Positions 20,629 through 28,924 of a stretch of 64,000 nucleotides of DNA are shown in pieces. Made by a program: the position numbers and the translations under genes. Position 1 is the first letter of the stretch, and each line of letters starts with the position of its first letter. A model generated the notes under the pieces. It was not told where the DNA came from, ran no database searches, and saw only the letters and a list, made by a program, of their open reading frames with translations. Source of the DNA: Pantoea eucalypti (GTDB taxonomy: Bacteria > Pseudomonadota > Gammaproteobacteria > Enterobacterales > Enterobacteriaceae). Where the stretch lies: positions 806,001 to 870,000 of the forward strand of contig NZ_CP045720.1 in the NCBI RefSeq assembly GCF_009646115.1, given 5' to 3'.

Positions 20629-20988
20629 TCTCTCTCCCTGCGTCAGCAGTTGATTACATCACCTGGCAATTCATTAGGGATATATCGGCAACGTTAAGGA
20701 TTTATTAATTAAATACGCACTAAAAAGCGTAATCGGTTCACGGAGAATGACAACCTGACCCGGGTTCGCGAGGGTCTTTCAGGTAGGGTCCGCAGGCAGA
20801 GAAAGAAAGTTGCGACAGGCACAGCGACACGATTATTGCGGCCTCAGCAATAATCCTTTGCTGCATACAGGCTATGTCGTGCACCAGCGCTATGCTGTAA
20901 TACTCACTGTGACGCAGATCAAAATTAATAAGCGTCGAGGGGCTGCGTGTCCGCGCGGTTCACCTGCAAATGAAACCGGGAGAGTGTT
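20629..20988. other. Intergenic region with two hairpins before the MFS gene
   Basis: 360 bp without a gene. Two structures stand out. One pairs ACCTGA (20753-20758) with TCAGGT (20779-20784) and, inside, CCC with GGG. The other is a perfect 9-bp stem GATTATTGC (20831-20839) / GCAATAATC (20847-20855). A CRP-like site, TGTGA-N6-TCAAA, is at 20908-20923. These could belong to a leader of the MFS gene or to promoters of the divergent lipoprotein; no known riboswitch was recognised. Confidence 0.4.
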
Positions 20989-22152
20989 ATGCCTGTAGCA
21001 TTAATGGCACTGGCGTTAAGTGCGTTTGCCATCGGAACCACCGAGTTTGTCATTATGGGATTGCTGCCGGAGGTGGCGCGTGACCTTCAGGTGTCGATTC
21101 CGTCGGCGGGCTGGCTAATCAGCGGCTATGCGCTGGGGGTAGCAATTGGTGCGCCGATAATGGCGTTGCTGACCGCCAGACTACCGCGTAAAAAAACGCT
21201 GATTCTGCTGATGGTGATCTTTATTGTCGGCAACCTGCTGTGTGCGCTGGCTTACAACTACAACCTGCTGATGCTGGCCAGAATCGTTACCGCACTCTGT
21301 CATGGTGCCTTCTTCGGGATTGGCGCGGTTGTCGCCGCCAGTCTGGTGCCTGCCGGGCGTCAGGCTTCGGCTGTGGCACTGATGTTTACAGGGCTGACCT
21401 TAGCTAACGTGCTGGGCGTGCCGCTGGGAACCAGTTTCGGACAGATGTTTGGCTGGCGAGCGACATTCTGGGGCGTGGCGGTGATCGGCGTGCTGGCATT
21501 TATCGCCCTGATCGTCAGTCTGCCCAACAACAAACAGGAAAAACCGGTTCATCTGGCGAGTGAAATTGGCGCACTGGCCAACGGCAAACTGTGGCTGTCG
21601 CTGCTGATGACGGTGTGCTTTGCGGCGGCGATGTTTGCACTGTTCAGCTACATTGCGCCGCTATTGTTAGAGGTGACGGGCATCAGCGACCGCGGCGTCA
21701 GCTGGACGCTGTTCCTGATAGGTGCGGGCCTGACGGTCGGTAACATCCTTGGTGGAAAACTGGCTGACTGGAAAGTCTCCTTCAGCCTGATCCTCAGCTT
21801 CTCACTGATTGCCATCTTCTCGCTGCTGTTCAGCTGGACCAGCCATGCGCTGTGGCTGGCAGAGATCACCCTGTTCCTCTGGGCGATGGCAATCTTTGCC
21901 ACGGTGCCGGGTCTGCAGATTAACGTAGTGCGTCACGGCAAAGAAGCACCGAACCTGGTCTCAACCCTTAACATTTCAGCATTCAACGTGGGTAATGCGT
22001 TAGGTGCCTGGGTCGGTGGCGCAGTGATTGGCCGGGGATTCGGCCTGACGGCGGTGCCGGTTGCTGCGGCTGCGCTGGCCGCCATCGGTCTGCTGGTCTG
22101 TCTGATTACCTTTCGTAAGTCGGGCCATACGACCGCCAGGGTTCGCGCTTAA
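20989..22152 (+). CDS. AraJ/SotB-like MFS efflux transporter
   Basis: 387 residues, about 12 membrane helices, DHA1 (drug:H+ antiporter, 12-helix) family. Family stretches: GTTEFVIMGLLPEVA in helix 1, GYALGVAIGAPI in helix 2, LPRKKTLIL in loop 2-3, and the antiporter motif C-like region LTLANVLGVPLGT. Closest remembered relatives are AraJ and sugar/arabinose-efflux proteins; the substrate cannot be told. GGGAGAG ribosome site before ATG 20989. It converges on lysR with a 4-nt overlap. Confidence 0.85.
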   Translation: MPVALMALALSAFAIGTTEFVIMGLLPEVARDLQVSIPSAGWLISGYALGVAIGAPIMALLTARLPRKKTLILLMVIFIVGNLLCALAYNYNLLMLARIVTALCHGAFFGIGAVVAASLVPAGRQASAVALMFTGLTLANVLGVPLGTSFGQMFGWRATFWGVAVIGVLAFIALIVSLPNNKQEKPVHLASEIGALANGKLWLSLLMTVCFAAAMFALFSYIAPLLLEVTGISDRGVSWTLFLIGAGLTVGNILGGKLADWKVSFSLILSFSLIAIFSLLFSWTSHALWLAEITLFLWAMAIFATVPGLQINVVRHGKEAPNLVSTLNISAFNVGNALGAWVGGAVIGRGFGLTAVPVAAAALAAIGLLVCLITFRKSGHTTARVRA

Positions 22153-23069
22153 GCCAGACGGGCGGCGATTCGCGCCGGAAAGTCAGCCACCTGCTGCTGC
22201 AGATGGCTGACAAAGGCATCCACCAGCGCCGACGCAGGGCGGTGCTGCGGTCTCACCAGGCTGACGGTAAACGGAACTGCCACGCTGAACTTACGCATCA
22301 CCACACCGCTGTCGGCGTAATCCAGCGCCGTCAGCGGATTCACAATCGAAATCCCCACGCCCGCCCTGACCATTGCGCATACCGAAGCGGCGCTGTGTGT
22401 CTCCATCACCAGCCGCCGTTCCACTCCCTGCTCCTGAAACAGCGCATCCAGCAGCTGACGATAGCTGTCGCTGCGCGACAGGCTCACATACTTTTCACCC
22501 GCAAAGTCGTGCGGCGTCAGCACCTCACGCTGACTCAAGGGGTGATTCTGCGGCAACACGCACACTTCATCACAGGTCAGCAGGGCGAGGCGGTCAGTTC
22601 CGGCCGGCGCGTGCTGGGTTTCGGTTAAGCCGATATCGTAGCGCTGCGCCGACAGCCACTCCTCCAGCAGCGGCGACTCCTGCGGAATCACATTCAGACT
22701 CACATCCGGGTAACGCTGTAAAAAGGGCTGACACAGCGGCGGCAGCAGCGACTGCGAAAAAACGGGCAGACAGGCGATCGACAGCTCGCCCTGACGAAAC
22801 TGGCGCAGGCCTTCTGCCGCTTCCATGATGCGGTCCAGGCCATACCAGGAGCGCTGAACCTCTTCAAACAGACGCAACCCTTGCACCGTCGGCTGCAGGC
22901 GACCGCGTACCCGCCCGAACAGCTCTAATCCCAGTTGCTGCTCCAGACGTGCCAGCTCCCGGCTCACGGTAGGCTGTGAGGTGTGCAGCAGCGTGGCGGC
23001 CTGCGTCAGATTGCCGCTGGTCATCACCGCATGAAAAATTTCGATATGCCGCCAGTTAATGTTTGCCAC
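22149..23069 (-). CDS. lysR: LysR, transcriptional activator of lysA
   Basis: 306 residues, the founding LysR-type regulator: N-terminal winged helix (HIEIFHAVMTSGNLTQAATLLHTSQPTVSRELARLE) and C-terminal substrate-binding domain. It activates lysA when diaminopimelate is available and lysine low. GTG 23069 is chosen because VANINWRHIEIF aligns with the E. coli start MAAVNLRHIEIF. The frame extends to 23159 but would run into the shared control region. Divergent from lysA, 102 bp apart. Confidence 0.94.
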   Translation of the reverse strand: MANINWRHIEIFHAVMTSGNLTQAATLLHTSQPTVSRELARLEQQLGLELFGRVRGRLQPTVQGLRLFEEVQRSWYGLDRIMEAAEGLRQFRQGELSIACLPVFSQSLLPPLCQPFLQRYPDVSLNVIPQESPLLEEWLSAQRYDIGLTETQHAPAGTDRLALLTCDEVCVLPQNHPLSQREVLTPHDFAGEKYVSLSRSDSYRQLLDALFQEQGVERRLVMETHSAASVCAMVRAGVGISIVNPLTALDYADSGVVMRKFSVAVPFTVSLVRPQHRPASALVDAFVSHLQQQVADFPARIAARLA

Positions 23070-23171
23070 GCCGTTTATCCATATCAATTCTGCATAGATG
23101 CTATTAAAACAGATATTTTTCGCTATGACACGAATCTGGCTTAATGCGGTTAACGCCACAGGAGAATTGTT
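23070..23171. promoter_or_regulatory. lysR-lysA divergent control region
   Basis: 102 bp between the two starts, AT-rich in 23085-23130. LysR-type activators bind such regions at T-N11-A motifs; candidates exist but I cannot rank them. The lysA ribosome site is AGGAG at 23160-23164. Confidence 0.5.
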
Positions 23172-24428
23172 ATGCCACGTTCCTTACAGAATACCGAAAC
23201 CGCACTCAACGCCACTAACCTGCTGCCACTGGCACGTCGTTATAGTGGACCGTTCTGGGCCTATGATGCGCAGATTATTCAGGCGCGTATTGCTCAGCTG
23301 CAGGCCTTTGATGTGGTGCGCTTTGCGCAGAAAGCCTGCTCGAATACGCATATCCTGCGCCTGATGCGCGCGGCGGGCGTGAAAGTGGACTCGGTATCGC
23401 TGGGTGAGATCGAACGTGCGCTGGCCGCCGGTTATCAGCCTGGTGGTGATGAGATCGTCTTTACCGCTGATCTGTTCGATCAACCGACACTTGAGCGGGT
23501 GACTGCGTTAAAGGTGCCGGTGAATGCCGGTTCGATCGATATGCTGCATCAACTCGGTGCGGTGTCACCGGGACACGCGGTATGGCTACGCGTCAACCCT
23601 GGTTTTGGTCACGGCCACAGTCAGAAAACCAACACCGGCGGCGAAAACAGTAAGCATGGGATCTGGCATGGCGACTTAGCCGAGGCGCTGGCGGCCATTA
23701 AAAAGCACGGCCTGAACCTGGTGGGCATTCACATGCATATCGGCTCAGGCGTCGATTATGCGCATCTGCAACAGGTCTGTGATGCGATGGTGGAACTGGT
23801 GATGGCGTCAGATCAGGATCTGACAGCAATCTCTGCGGGCGGTGGCCTTTCTATTCCTTATCGCTACGGCGAAGAGGCGATCGATACCGGGCACTATTTC
23901 GGCCTGTGGGACGCAGCGCGGCAGCGCATTGCTCAGCATCTGGGGCACGCGGTCAAACTGGAGATCGAACCAGGCCGCTTCCTGGTGGCCGAAGCGGGCG
24001 TACTGGTGTCGCAGGTCCGGGCAGTGAAGTCGATGGGCAGCCGTCACTTCGTGCTGGTTGATGCCGGTTTCAGTGATCTGATGCGCCCATCCATGTATGG
24101 CAGCTATCACCATATCTCGCTGATGGCGGGCGATGAGCGGGCCATTGATGAGCAGCAGACGATCGACACAGTGGTTGCCGGTCCGCTGTGCGAATCGGGT
24201 GATGTCTTTACTCAGCTGGAGGGCGGCATGGTCGAACCGCGCGCCATCCCGGCGGCGAAAGTGGGCGATTATCTGGTGTTCCACGACACCGGCGCATACG
24301 GCGCATCCATGTCTTCTAACTACAACAGCCGTCCGCTGATCCCGGAAGTGCTGTTTGAGCAGGGCCAGCCGCGCGAAATCCGCCGCGCGCAGACGATTGA
24401 GTCATTACTGGCGCTGGAAATCAGCTAA
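23172..24428 (+). CDS. lysA: Diaminopimelate decarboxylase
   Basis: 418 residues (E. coli 420). PLP enzyme of fold type III catalysing the last step of lysine synthesis, meso-DAP to L-lysine. The PLP lysine is in VVRFAQKACSNTHIL. The glycine-rich phosphate-binding motif is SAGGGLSIPY, the substrate-side motif CESGDVF is near residue 338, and the C-terminal tyrosine region GAYGASMSSNYNSRP is present. Regulated by the divergent lysR. Confidence 0.97.
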   Translation: MPRSLQNTETALNATNLLPLARRYSGPFWAYDAQIIQARIAQLQAFDVVRFAQKACSNTHILRLMRAAGVKVDSVSLGEIERALAAGYQPGGDEIVFTADLFDQPTLERVTALKVPVNAGSIDMLHQLGAVSPGHAVWLRVNPGFGHGHSQKTNTGGENSKHGIWHGDLAEALAAIKKHGLNLVGIHMHIGSGVDYAHLQQVCDAMVELVMASDQDLTAISAGGGLSIPYRYGEEAIDTGHYFGLWDAARQRIAQHLGHAVKLEIEPGRFLVAEAGVLVSQVRAVKSMGSRHFVLVDAGFSDLMRPSMYGSYHHISLMAGDERAIDEQQTIDTVVAGPLCESGDVFTQLEGGMVEPRAIPAAKVGDYLVFHDTGAYGASMSSNYNSRPLIPEVLFEQGQPREIRRAQTIESLLALEIS

Positions 24429-24460
24429 TCACCTCACTCGGGCGGCGAGGCCGCCGCCTG

Positions 24461-24769
24461 TCAGCCATAGATCTCTTTGCGCAGCATGATCAATTCCTCT
24501 GCCAGCTCGCGGCACAGCATTGCATTCATCAGATGATCCTGCGCATGCACCAGAATCAGCGTGACCGGTAATTTTCCGCTTCCTTCGTCTGCGCCAATCA
24601 ACGCGGTCTGGATTTTATGTGCCGCTTTTGCCGCAGTATCAGAGGCTGCCAGCCCGGCATCAGCCCCGGCCCAGTCGCGTTTGCGCGCGCACTGAATCGC
24701 CATCATCGCCGACGAGCGTGCTTCTCCCGCATTGATCAGTAATTCCATCATAGTCTGTTCGTAATCCAT
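24461..24769 (-). CDS. PTS lactose/cellobiose-type enzyme IIA
   Basis: 102-residue all-helical EIIA of the lactose/cellobiose PTS class. The phospho-accepting histidine is expected at H75 in LVHAQDHLMNA, with H79 as partner. It hands phosphate from HPr to the IIB encoded at 27737. GGAGG precedes ATG 24769 by 5 nt. It is transcribed away from IIC-GH1-IIB, so the three PTS subunits sit on both sides of one control region holding three operator-like repeats. Confidence 0.9.
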   Translation of the reverse strand: MDYEQTMMELLINAGEARSSAMMAIQCARKRDWAGADAGLAASDTAAKAAHKIQTALIGADEGSGKLPVTLILVHAQDHLMNAMLCRELAEELIMLRKEIYG

Positions 24770-24782
24770 AACGCCTCCGTTA

Positions 24783-24888
24783 TTGGTATGCCAAATTGGC
24801 CTTTTTAATCATACTGGAATGCCAAAAAACATTTCCGGGAGATTCATCACAGAAAAAAACGCGGGTATTCGTCATTTTGGTATGCCAC
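24783..24888. promoter_or_regulatory. Three operator repeats TTGGTATGCCAA between PTS IIA and IIC
   Basis: Copies: TTGGTATGCCAA (24783-24794), CTGGAATGCCAA (24814-24825), TTGGTATGCCAC (24877-24888). They start 31 and 63 bp apart, near 3 and 6 helical turns, so all face the same side of DNA. They resemble the UxuR/ExuR-type operator core (TTGGTATACCAA, from memory). The UxuR-like regulator encoded at 28151 is the natural candidate to bind them and control both arms of the cluster. Confidence 0.7.
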
Positions 24889-24947
24889 TAACAAGGAAGA
24901 TCATGATGATTACAGGACTACCGATCTTACATCTCTGAGGATTGATC

Positions 24948-26297
24948 ATGTCTTTACAGGACCGCCTTATCGATTCCCTGGGCAGCTTCGCCACCCGCTT
25001 TAACAGTTATCGCTACATCATGGCGATTAAAGCCTCGTTCATTACCCTGATGCCGGTAATCATTGTTGGCGCCTTCTCGGTATTGATTTCTAACATGGTG
25101 CTGGACAGCAAAAATGGCCTTGCCAGCTTTGCCGCTCTGGCTTTCTTAGCTGACCTCAAGCCCATCACCAGCAGTATCAATTACGCCACGCTCAGCTTTC
25201 TTAACATTGGTGCGGTGTTCCTGATTGGTATTGAGCTTGGGCGCATCAACGGTATAAAAACGCTGTTTCCCGGTCTGCTGGCAATCATCTGCTTCATATC
25301 GGTGACGCCGACCACCTTACAGATGATGGTCGATGGGCAGATGCATCTGGTCACCGATGTGCTGGCCAAACAATTCTCCGATACCAAGAGCCTGTTTCTC
25401 GGCATGTTTATCGCCATTCTGTCGGTAGAGATCTACTGCCGCCTTGAACAGGTTGAGCGGCTGAAAATCAAAATGCCCGACACTGTGCCGCCCAATGTGG
25501 CCGCCTCATTCTCTGCGCTTATCCCCTCAATTATTACTGTGACGCTGGTAGCGACCTTTGGCTTTATCTTCCATCGCGTTACCGGCATGTACCTCTACGA
25601 CGCGGTATACCAGGTGGTGCAGCAGCCGCTGGAGTCGGTGGTGCAGAGTCTGTGGGGCATTCTGATTCTGATGTTCGTTGCCCAGCTGTTCTGGGTGATT
25701 GGTATTCACGGCAACCAGATGGTGAAACCGATTCGTGAGCCACTGTTGCTGGGCGCAATTCTGGTCAACATGACCGCTTTTGAGCAGGGAAAAGAGGCAC
25801 CGAACATCATCACCATGCCGTTCTGGGATGTCTATATGAGCATCGGCGGCTCCGGCCTGACCATCGGGCTACTCACTGCCGTAATGCTGGCGACGCGACG
25901 CAAAGAGATGCGTGAAATTGCCAAACTGTCGTTCGGCCCAGGCATTTTCAATATCAACGAACCGGTTATATTTGGTATGCCGATTATGCTTAACCCGATT
26001 CTGGCTATCCCTTTCATCATCACACCGCTGGTGACAGGTTCTATTGGCTACTTCGCGACGGTGATGGGCTTTGCCGGGAAAGCCGTGGTGATGGTGCCCT
26101 GGACCACGCCTCCGATTATCAATGCCTGGCTTTCAACGGCTGGATCGATGGGCGCAGTGGTGACGCAGATCGTCTGCATTCTGGTGTCAGTACTCATCTA
26201 TCTGCCCTTTGTGAAAGTCGCAGCCCGCCGCGCGGATGCAGCGGAAGCAAAGAGCCTGCAACCTGAGCTGAACCCCAACCGAACGGAGGTGTTATGA
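24948..26297 (+). CDS. PTS cellobiose-type enzyme IIC (permease)
   Basis: 449 residues, about 10 membrane segments, lactose/cellobiose (PTS EIIC Lac/Dia) family. Characteristic stretches: MAIKASFITLMPVIIVGAF near the N-terminus, IGIHGNQMVKP and the substrate-loop motif FNINEPVIFGMPIMLNP. It imports the sugar as it is phosphorylated by IIB. ATG 24948 has GAGG 7 nt upstream. It overlaps the GH1 gene by 4 nt. Substrate is probably a beta-glucoside or related disaccharide (inference from the GH1 partner). Confidence 0.92.
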   Translation: MSLQDRLIDSLGSFATRFNSYRYIMAIKASFITLMPVIIVGAFSVLISNMVLDSKNGLASFAALAFLADLKPITSSINYATLSFLNIGAVFLIGIELGRINGIKTLFPGLLAIICFISVTPTTLQMMVDGQMHLVTDVLAKQFSDTKSLFLGMFIAILSVEIYCRLEQVERLKIKMPDTVPPNVAASFSALIPSIITVTLVATFGFIFHRVTGMYLYDAVYQVVQQPLESVVQSLWGILILMFVAQLFWVIGIHGNQMVKPIREPLLLGAILVNMTAFEQGKEAPNIITMPFWDVYMSIGGSGLTIGLLTAVMLATRRKEMREIAKLSFGPGIFNINEPVIFGMPIMLNPILAIPFIITPLVTGSIGYFATVMGFAGKAVVMVPWTTPPIINAWLSTAGSMGAVVTQIVCILVSVLIYLPFVKVAARRADAAEAKSLQPELNPNRTEVL

Positions 26298-27721
26298 GTC
26301 GTCAGACTGTCCACATACCTGAGAATTTCATTCTGGGGGCTGCTGCCTCCGCCTGGCAGACGGAAGGCTGGAGCGGAAAAAAGCCGGGCCAGGACTCCTG
26401 GCCTGACGCCTGGTATCAGCAGGATCGTCACGTCTGGCACAACGGCTATGGCCCGGCGGTTGCCACTGACTTTATCAATCGCTTTAGTGAAGATGTGGCG
26501 CTAATGAAGGCCAGCGGGCTGACCCACTACCGGACTTCCATTAACTGGTCGCGTTTCCTGATCGATTATGAAACCGCCACGGTCGATGAGGAATATGCCG
26601 CTTACTATGACCGGCTGATTGATGAAATGCAGCGTCAGGGCATTGAACTGATGCTCTGTCTGGAGCATTACGAGCTGCCAGCCTTGCTGCTTGAGCAATA
26701 TGGAGGCTGGCAGTCAAAGCATGTGGTTGAACTGTTTATTCGTTATGTCGAACAGGTTTTTAAACGTTATGCCGGTCGGGTCACACGCTGGTTTGTGTTT
26801 AATGAGCCCATTGTGGTGCAGACCCGCGTCTATCTCGACGCGCTGCGCTGGCCTTATGAGCAGAACACGCATAAATGGATGCAGTGGAACCACCATAAAA
26901 ATCTCGCGACTGCCCGGGCAGTGCAGCTTTTCCGCAAGCGTGGCTATGCCGGTCGCATTGGTACCATTCTTAACCCGGAGGTCACCTATCCGCGATCATC
27001 CGCCCCGCACGACCAGAAGGCGGCGCATATTTATGACCTGTTCTACAACCGGGTGTTTCTCGACCCCGCGATTAAAGGCGCGTATCCGGCGGAGCTGCTG
27101 GCGCTGCTTGATAAGCATCAGATTGAGTGGGAAACCACGCCGGAAGAGCTGGCGATTATTGCTGCCAATACCGTCGATGAGGTCGGCCTTAATCTCTACT
27201 ATCCCCATCGCGTTAAGGCGCCGTCCCGCGCCTGGCATCCCGAGACACCTTTTCATCCTGCCTGGTATTACGAACACTTTGAACTGCCTGGGCGGCGGAT
27301 GAATCGTTCGCGCGGCTGGGAAATTCAGCCTGAAATTATCTGGGATATGGCACAACGAATACGCGATGAGTACGGCAATATCCCGTGGTTTGTGGCGGAA
27401 AGCGGTATGGGCATTGAGAACGAAACCCAATTCAAAGATGCCGGTGGGGAAATTCAGGACGATTACCGTATCGCGTTTATCAGCGAACACCTGCATCAGG
27501 CGATACGCGCCAGCCAGGCGGGCATTAACTGTCAGGGCTACATGCTGTGGGCGTTTACCGACAACGTCTCACCAATGAATGCCTTTAAAAACCGCTATGG
27601 TCTGATCGAAATCGACTTAGATAAGCACCGTCAGCGCCGTATGAAGAAATCTGCCCATTGGTTCCGTACGCTGCGTGACACGCAGCAATTTACCCTGTGG
27701 CTTGATGATGAGCCGAAATAA
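26294..27721 (+). CDS. GH1 glycosidase, probable 6-phospho-beta-glycosidase
   Basis: 475 residues, glycoside hydrolase family 1. Acid/base E171 in VFNEPIV; nucleophile E369 in FVAESGMGIE, a variant of the usual ENG motif also changed to ESG. The C-terminal NAFKNRYGLIEID keeps the K and Y of the phosphate-binding signature, fitting a phosphorylated substrate delivered by the neighbouring PTS. Starts with a 4-nt overlap on IIC. It is only distantly similar to bglA at 7753-9192, so the two enzymes probably handle different sugars. Confidence 0.88.
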   Translation: MSRQTVHIPENFILGAAASAWQTEGWSGKKPGQDSWPDAWYQQDRHVWHNGYGPAVATDFINRFSEDVALMKASGLTHYRTSINWSRFLIDYETATVDEEYAAYYDRLIDEMQRQGIELMLCLEHYELPALLLEQYGGWQSKHVVELFIRYVEQVFKRYAGRVTRWFVFNEPIVVQTRVYLDALRWPYEQNTHKWMQWNHHKNLATARAVQLFRKRGYAGRIGTILNPEVTYPRSSAPHDQKAAHIYDLFYNRVFLDPAIKGAYPAELLALLDKHQIEWETTPEELAIIAANTVDEVGLNLYYPHRVKAPSRAWHPETPFHPAWYYEHFELPGRRMNRSRGWEIQPEIIWDMAQRIRDEYGNIPWFVAESGMGIENETQFKDAGGEIQDDYRIAFISEHLHQAIRASQAGINCQGYMLWAFTDNVSPMNAFKNRYGLIEIDLDKHRQRRMKKSAHWFRTLRDTQQFTLWLDDEPK

Positions 27722-27736
27722 CGCGAGGAAACGAGC

Positions 27737-28054
27737 ATGAAACGAATTGTTCTGGCCTGTGCTGCGGGCATGTCGACCTCAATGGTGGTCACGCGGATGG
27801 AAAAAGAGGTCGCCGCTCGCGGACTGGCATTTCAGATCTACGCTATTCCGGAGCAAAACCTGCGTGAAGAGCTGCAAAACTACGGCAGCGAGGTGGCGGT
27901 GGTGCTGCTCGGGCCTCAGGTGCGCTTCAAACTGGAGGAGAACAGAAAACTCACTGACAGCTATCAGTTGCCTATCGCGGTAATCGATACGGTTGCTTAC
28001 GGCACGCTGAATGGTGCAAAGGTACTCGATCAGGCGCTGGCTTTGATACACTGA
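27737..28054 (+). CDS. PTS lactose/cellobiose-type enzyme IIB
   Basis: 105 residues with the phospho-cysteine C8 at the start of the P-loop-like VLACAAGMSTSMVV. It takes phosphate from IIA (24461-24769) and phosphorylates the sugar in IIC. Ribosome site GAGGA 8-10 nt upstream. It follows the GH1 gene by 15 nt. The order IIC-GH1-IIB with IIA split off divergently is unusual compared with chb or cel operons. Confidence 0.92.
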   Translation: MKRIVLACAAGMSTSMVVTRMEKEVAARGLAFQIYAIPEQNLREELQNYGSEVAVVLLGPQVRFKLEENRKLTDSYQLPIAVIDTVAYGTLNGAKVLDQALALIH

Positions 28055-28064
28055 GCCCCAGTTT

Positions 28065-28120
28065 GCGAGCCAGCCTCTCCGGTTCGCGGGCATTGTCGCG
28101 CAGGGAACGGCGACAATGCC
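28065..28120 (+). other. Two adjoining hairpins between IIB and the regulator gene
   Basis: Hairpin A: GCGAGCC (28065-28071) / GGTTCGC (28081-28087) with one G-T pair. Hairpin B: perfect 11-bp stem GGCATTGTCGC (28089-28099) / GCGACAATGCC (28110-28120). They fill most of the 96-nt gap. No T-run follows, so they may act as a partial terminator or mRNA-processing site separating high PTS expression from low regulator expression. Confidence 0.6.
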
Positions 28121-28150
28121 GTTAGCGCGTTGATTGCAAAGGGTAAAAGT

Positions 28151-28924
28151 GTGGACAAAGCCGAAGCGCCGCAAGAAAAAAAGCAGTACCAGGAAATTGG
28201 TCAGCACCTGCGTCAGCAGATCAGTGACGGACACTATCCGGTGGGATCGCGCCTGCCGCCTGAACGTCAGCTGGCTGAAACCTGGGGCGTCAGCCGGACC
28301 ATCGTGCGCGAGGCATTATTGATGCTTGAGCTGGAAGGTACGGTGGATATCCGTCAGAGCTCCGGCGTCTATGTAATGCGTATTCCTTCCGCCAGTGATG
28401 ATGAAGAAGAGGCCTTTTTCCGCAGCGACGTAGGCCCGTTTGAAATGCTACAGGCGCGTCAGTTGCTGGAGAGCAATATTGCCGCCTTTGCCGCAAAAAT
28501 GGCGACTAAAGCGGACATTGAAAATCTGCGACGTACGCTGGAACAGGAGCAACGTGCCATCGCCGCCAACGACAGCAGTCAGGACAACGACAAATTGTTT
28601 CATCTGCTGCTGGCGGGTGCGAGTCAGAATCAGATGCTGCTCGATACCGTTACCAGTATCTGGCGGCATCACGACAGCAGCCCGCTCTGGCAGCAGCTGC
28701 GCCCGCAGTTTGAAACCCGCGCCTATCGCCTGAAGTGGCTCGGCGATCACCAGACTATCCTGGCTGCTCTGCGTCGGCGCGATGTGATGGGGGCCTGGCA
28801 GTCGACCTGGCAGCACCTTGAGAATGTCAAAAATACGCTGCTGGAGCTTTCCGACGCCGATGCGCCTGATTTTGATGGCTACCTGTTTGATTCAGTCCCG
28901 ATCTTTCAGGGGAAACTGATGTGA
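28151..28924 (+). CDS. GntR/FadR-family regulator, UxuR/ExuR-like
   Basis: 257 residues (E. coli UxuR/ExuR 257-258). N-terminal winged helix (LPPERQLAETWGVSRTIVREALLMLELEG) and C-terminal helical FCD ligand domain (FEMLQARQLLESNIAAFAA ... DNDKLFHLLLA ... WLGDHQTILAAL ... MWQHLENVK-like). Nearly the whole scaffold resembles the hexuronate repressors, but the context is a PTS/GH1 cluster, so the ligand is likely its sugar phosphate. GTG 28151 has AAGGG 7 nt upstream. Overlaps the GNAT gene by 4 nt. Confidence 0.88.
   Translation: MDKAEAPQEKKQYQEIGQHLRQQISDGHYPVGSRLPPERQLAETWGVSRTIVREALLMLELEGTVDIRQSSGVYVMRIPSASDDEEEAFFRSDVGPFEMLQARQLLESNIAAFAAKMATKADIENLRRTLEQEQRAIAANDSSQDNDKLFHLLLAGASQNQMLLDTVTSIWRHHDSSPLWQQLRPQFETRAYRLKWLGDHQTILAALRRRDVMGAWQSTWQHLENVKNTLLELSDADAPDFDGYLFDSVPIFQGKLM

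Noticed and set aside
20810..20998. 62-codon open frame upstream of the MFS gene
   Set aside because: It runs through the hairpin region and ends inside the MFS start, with no ribosome site or similarity.
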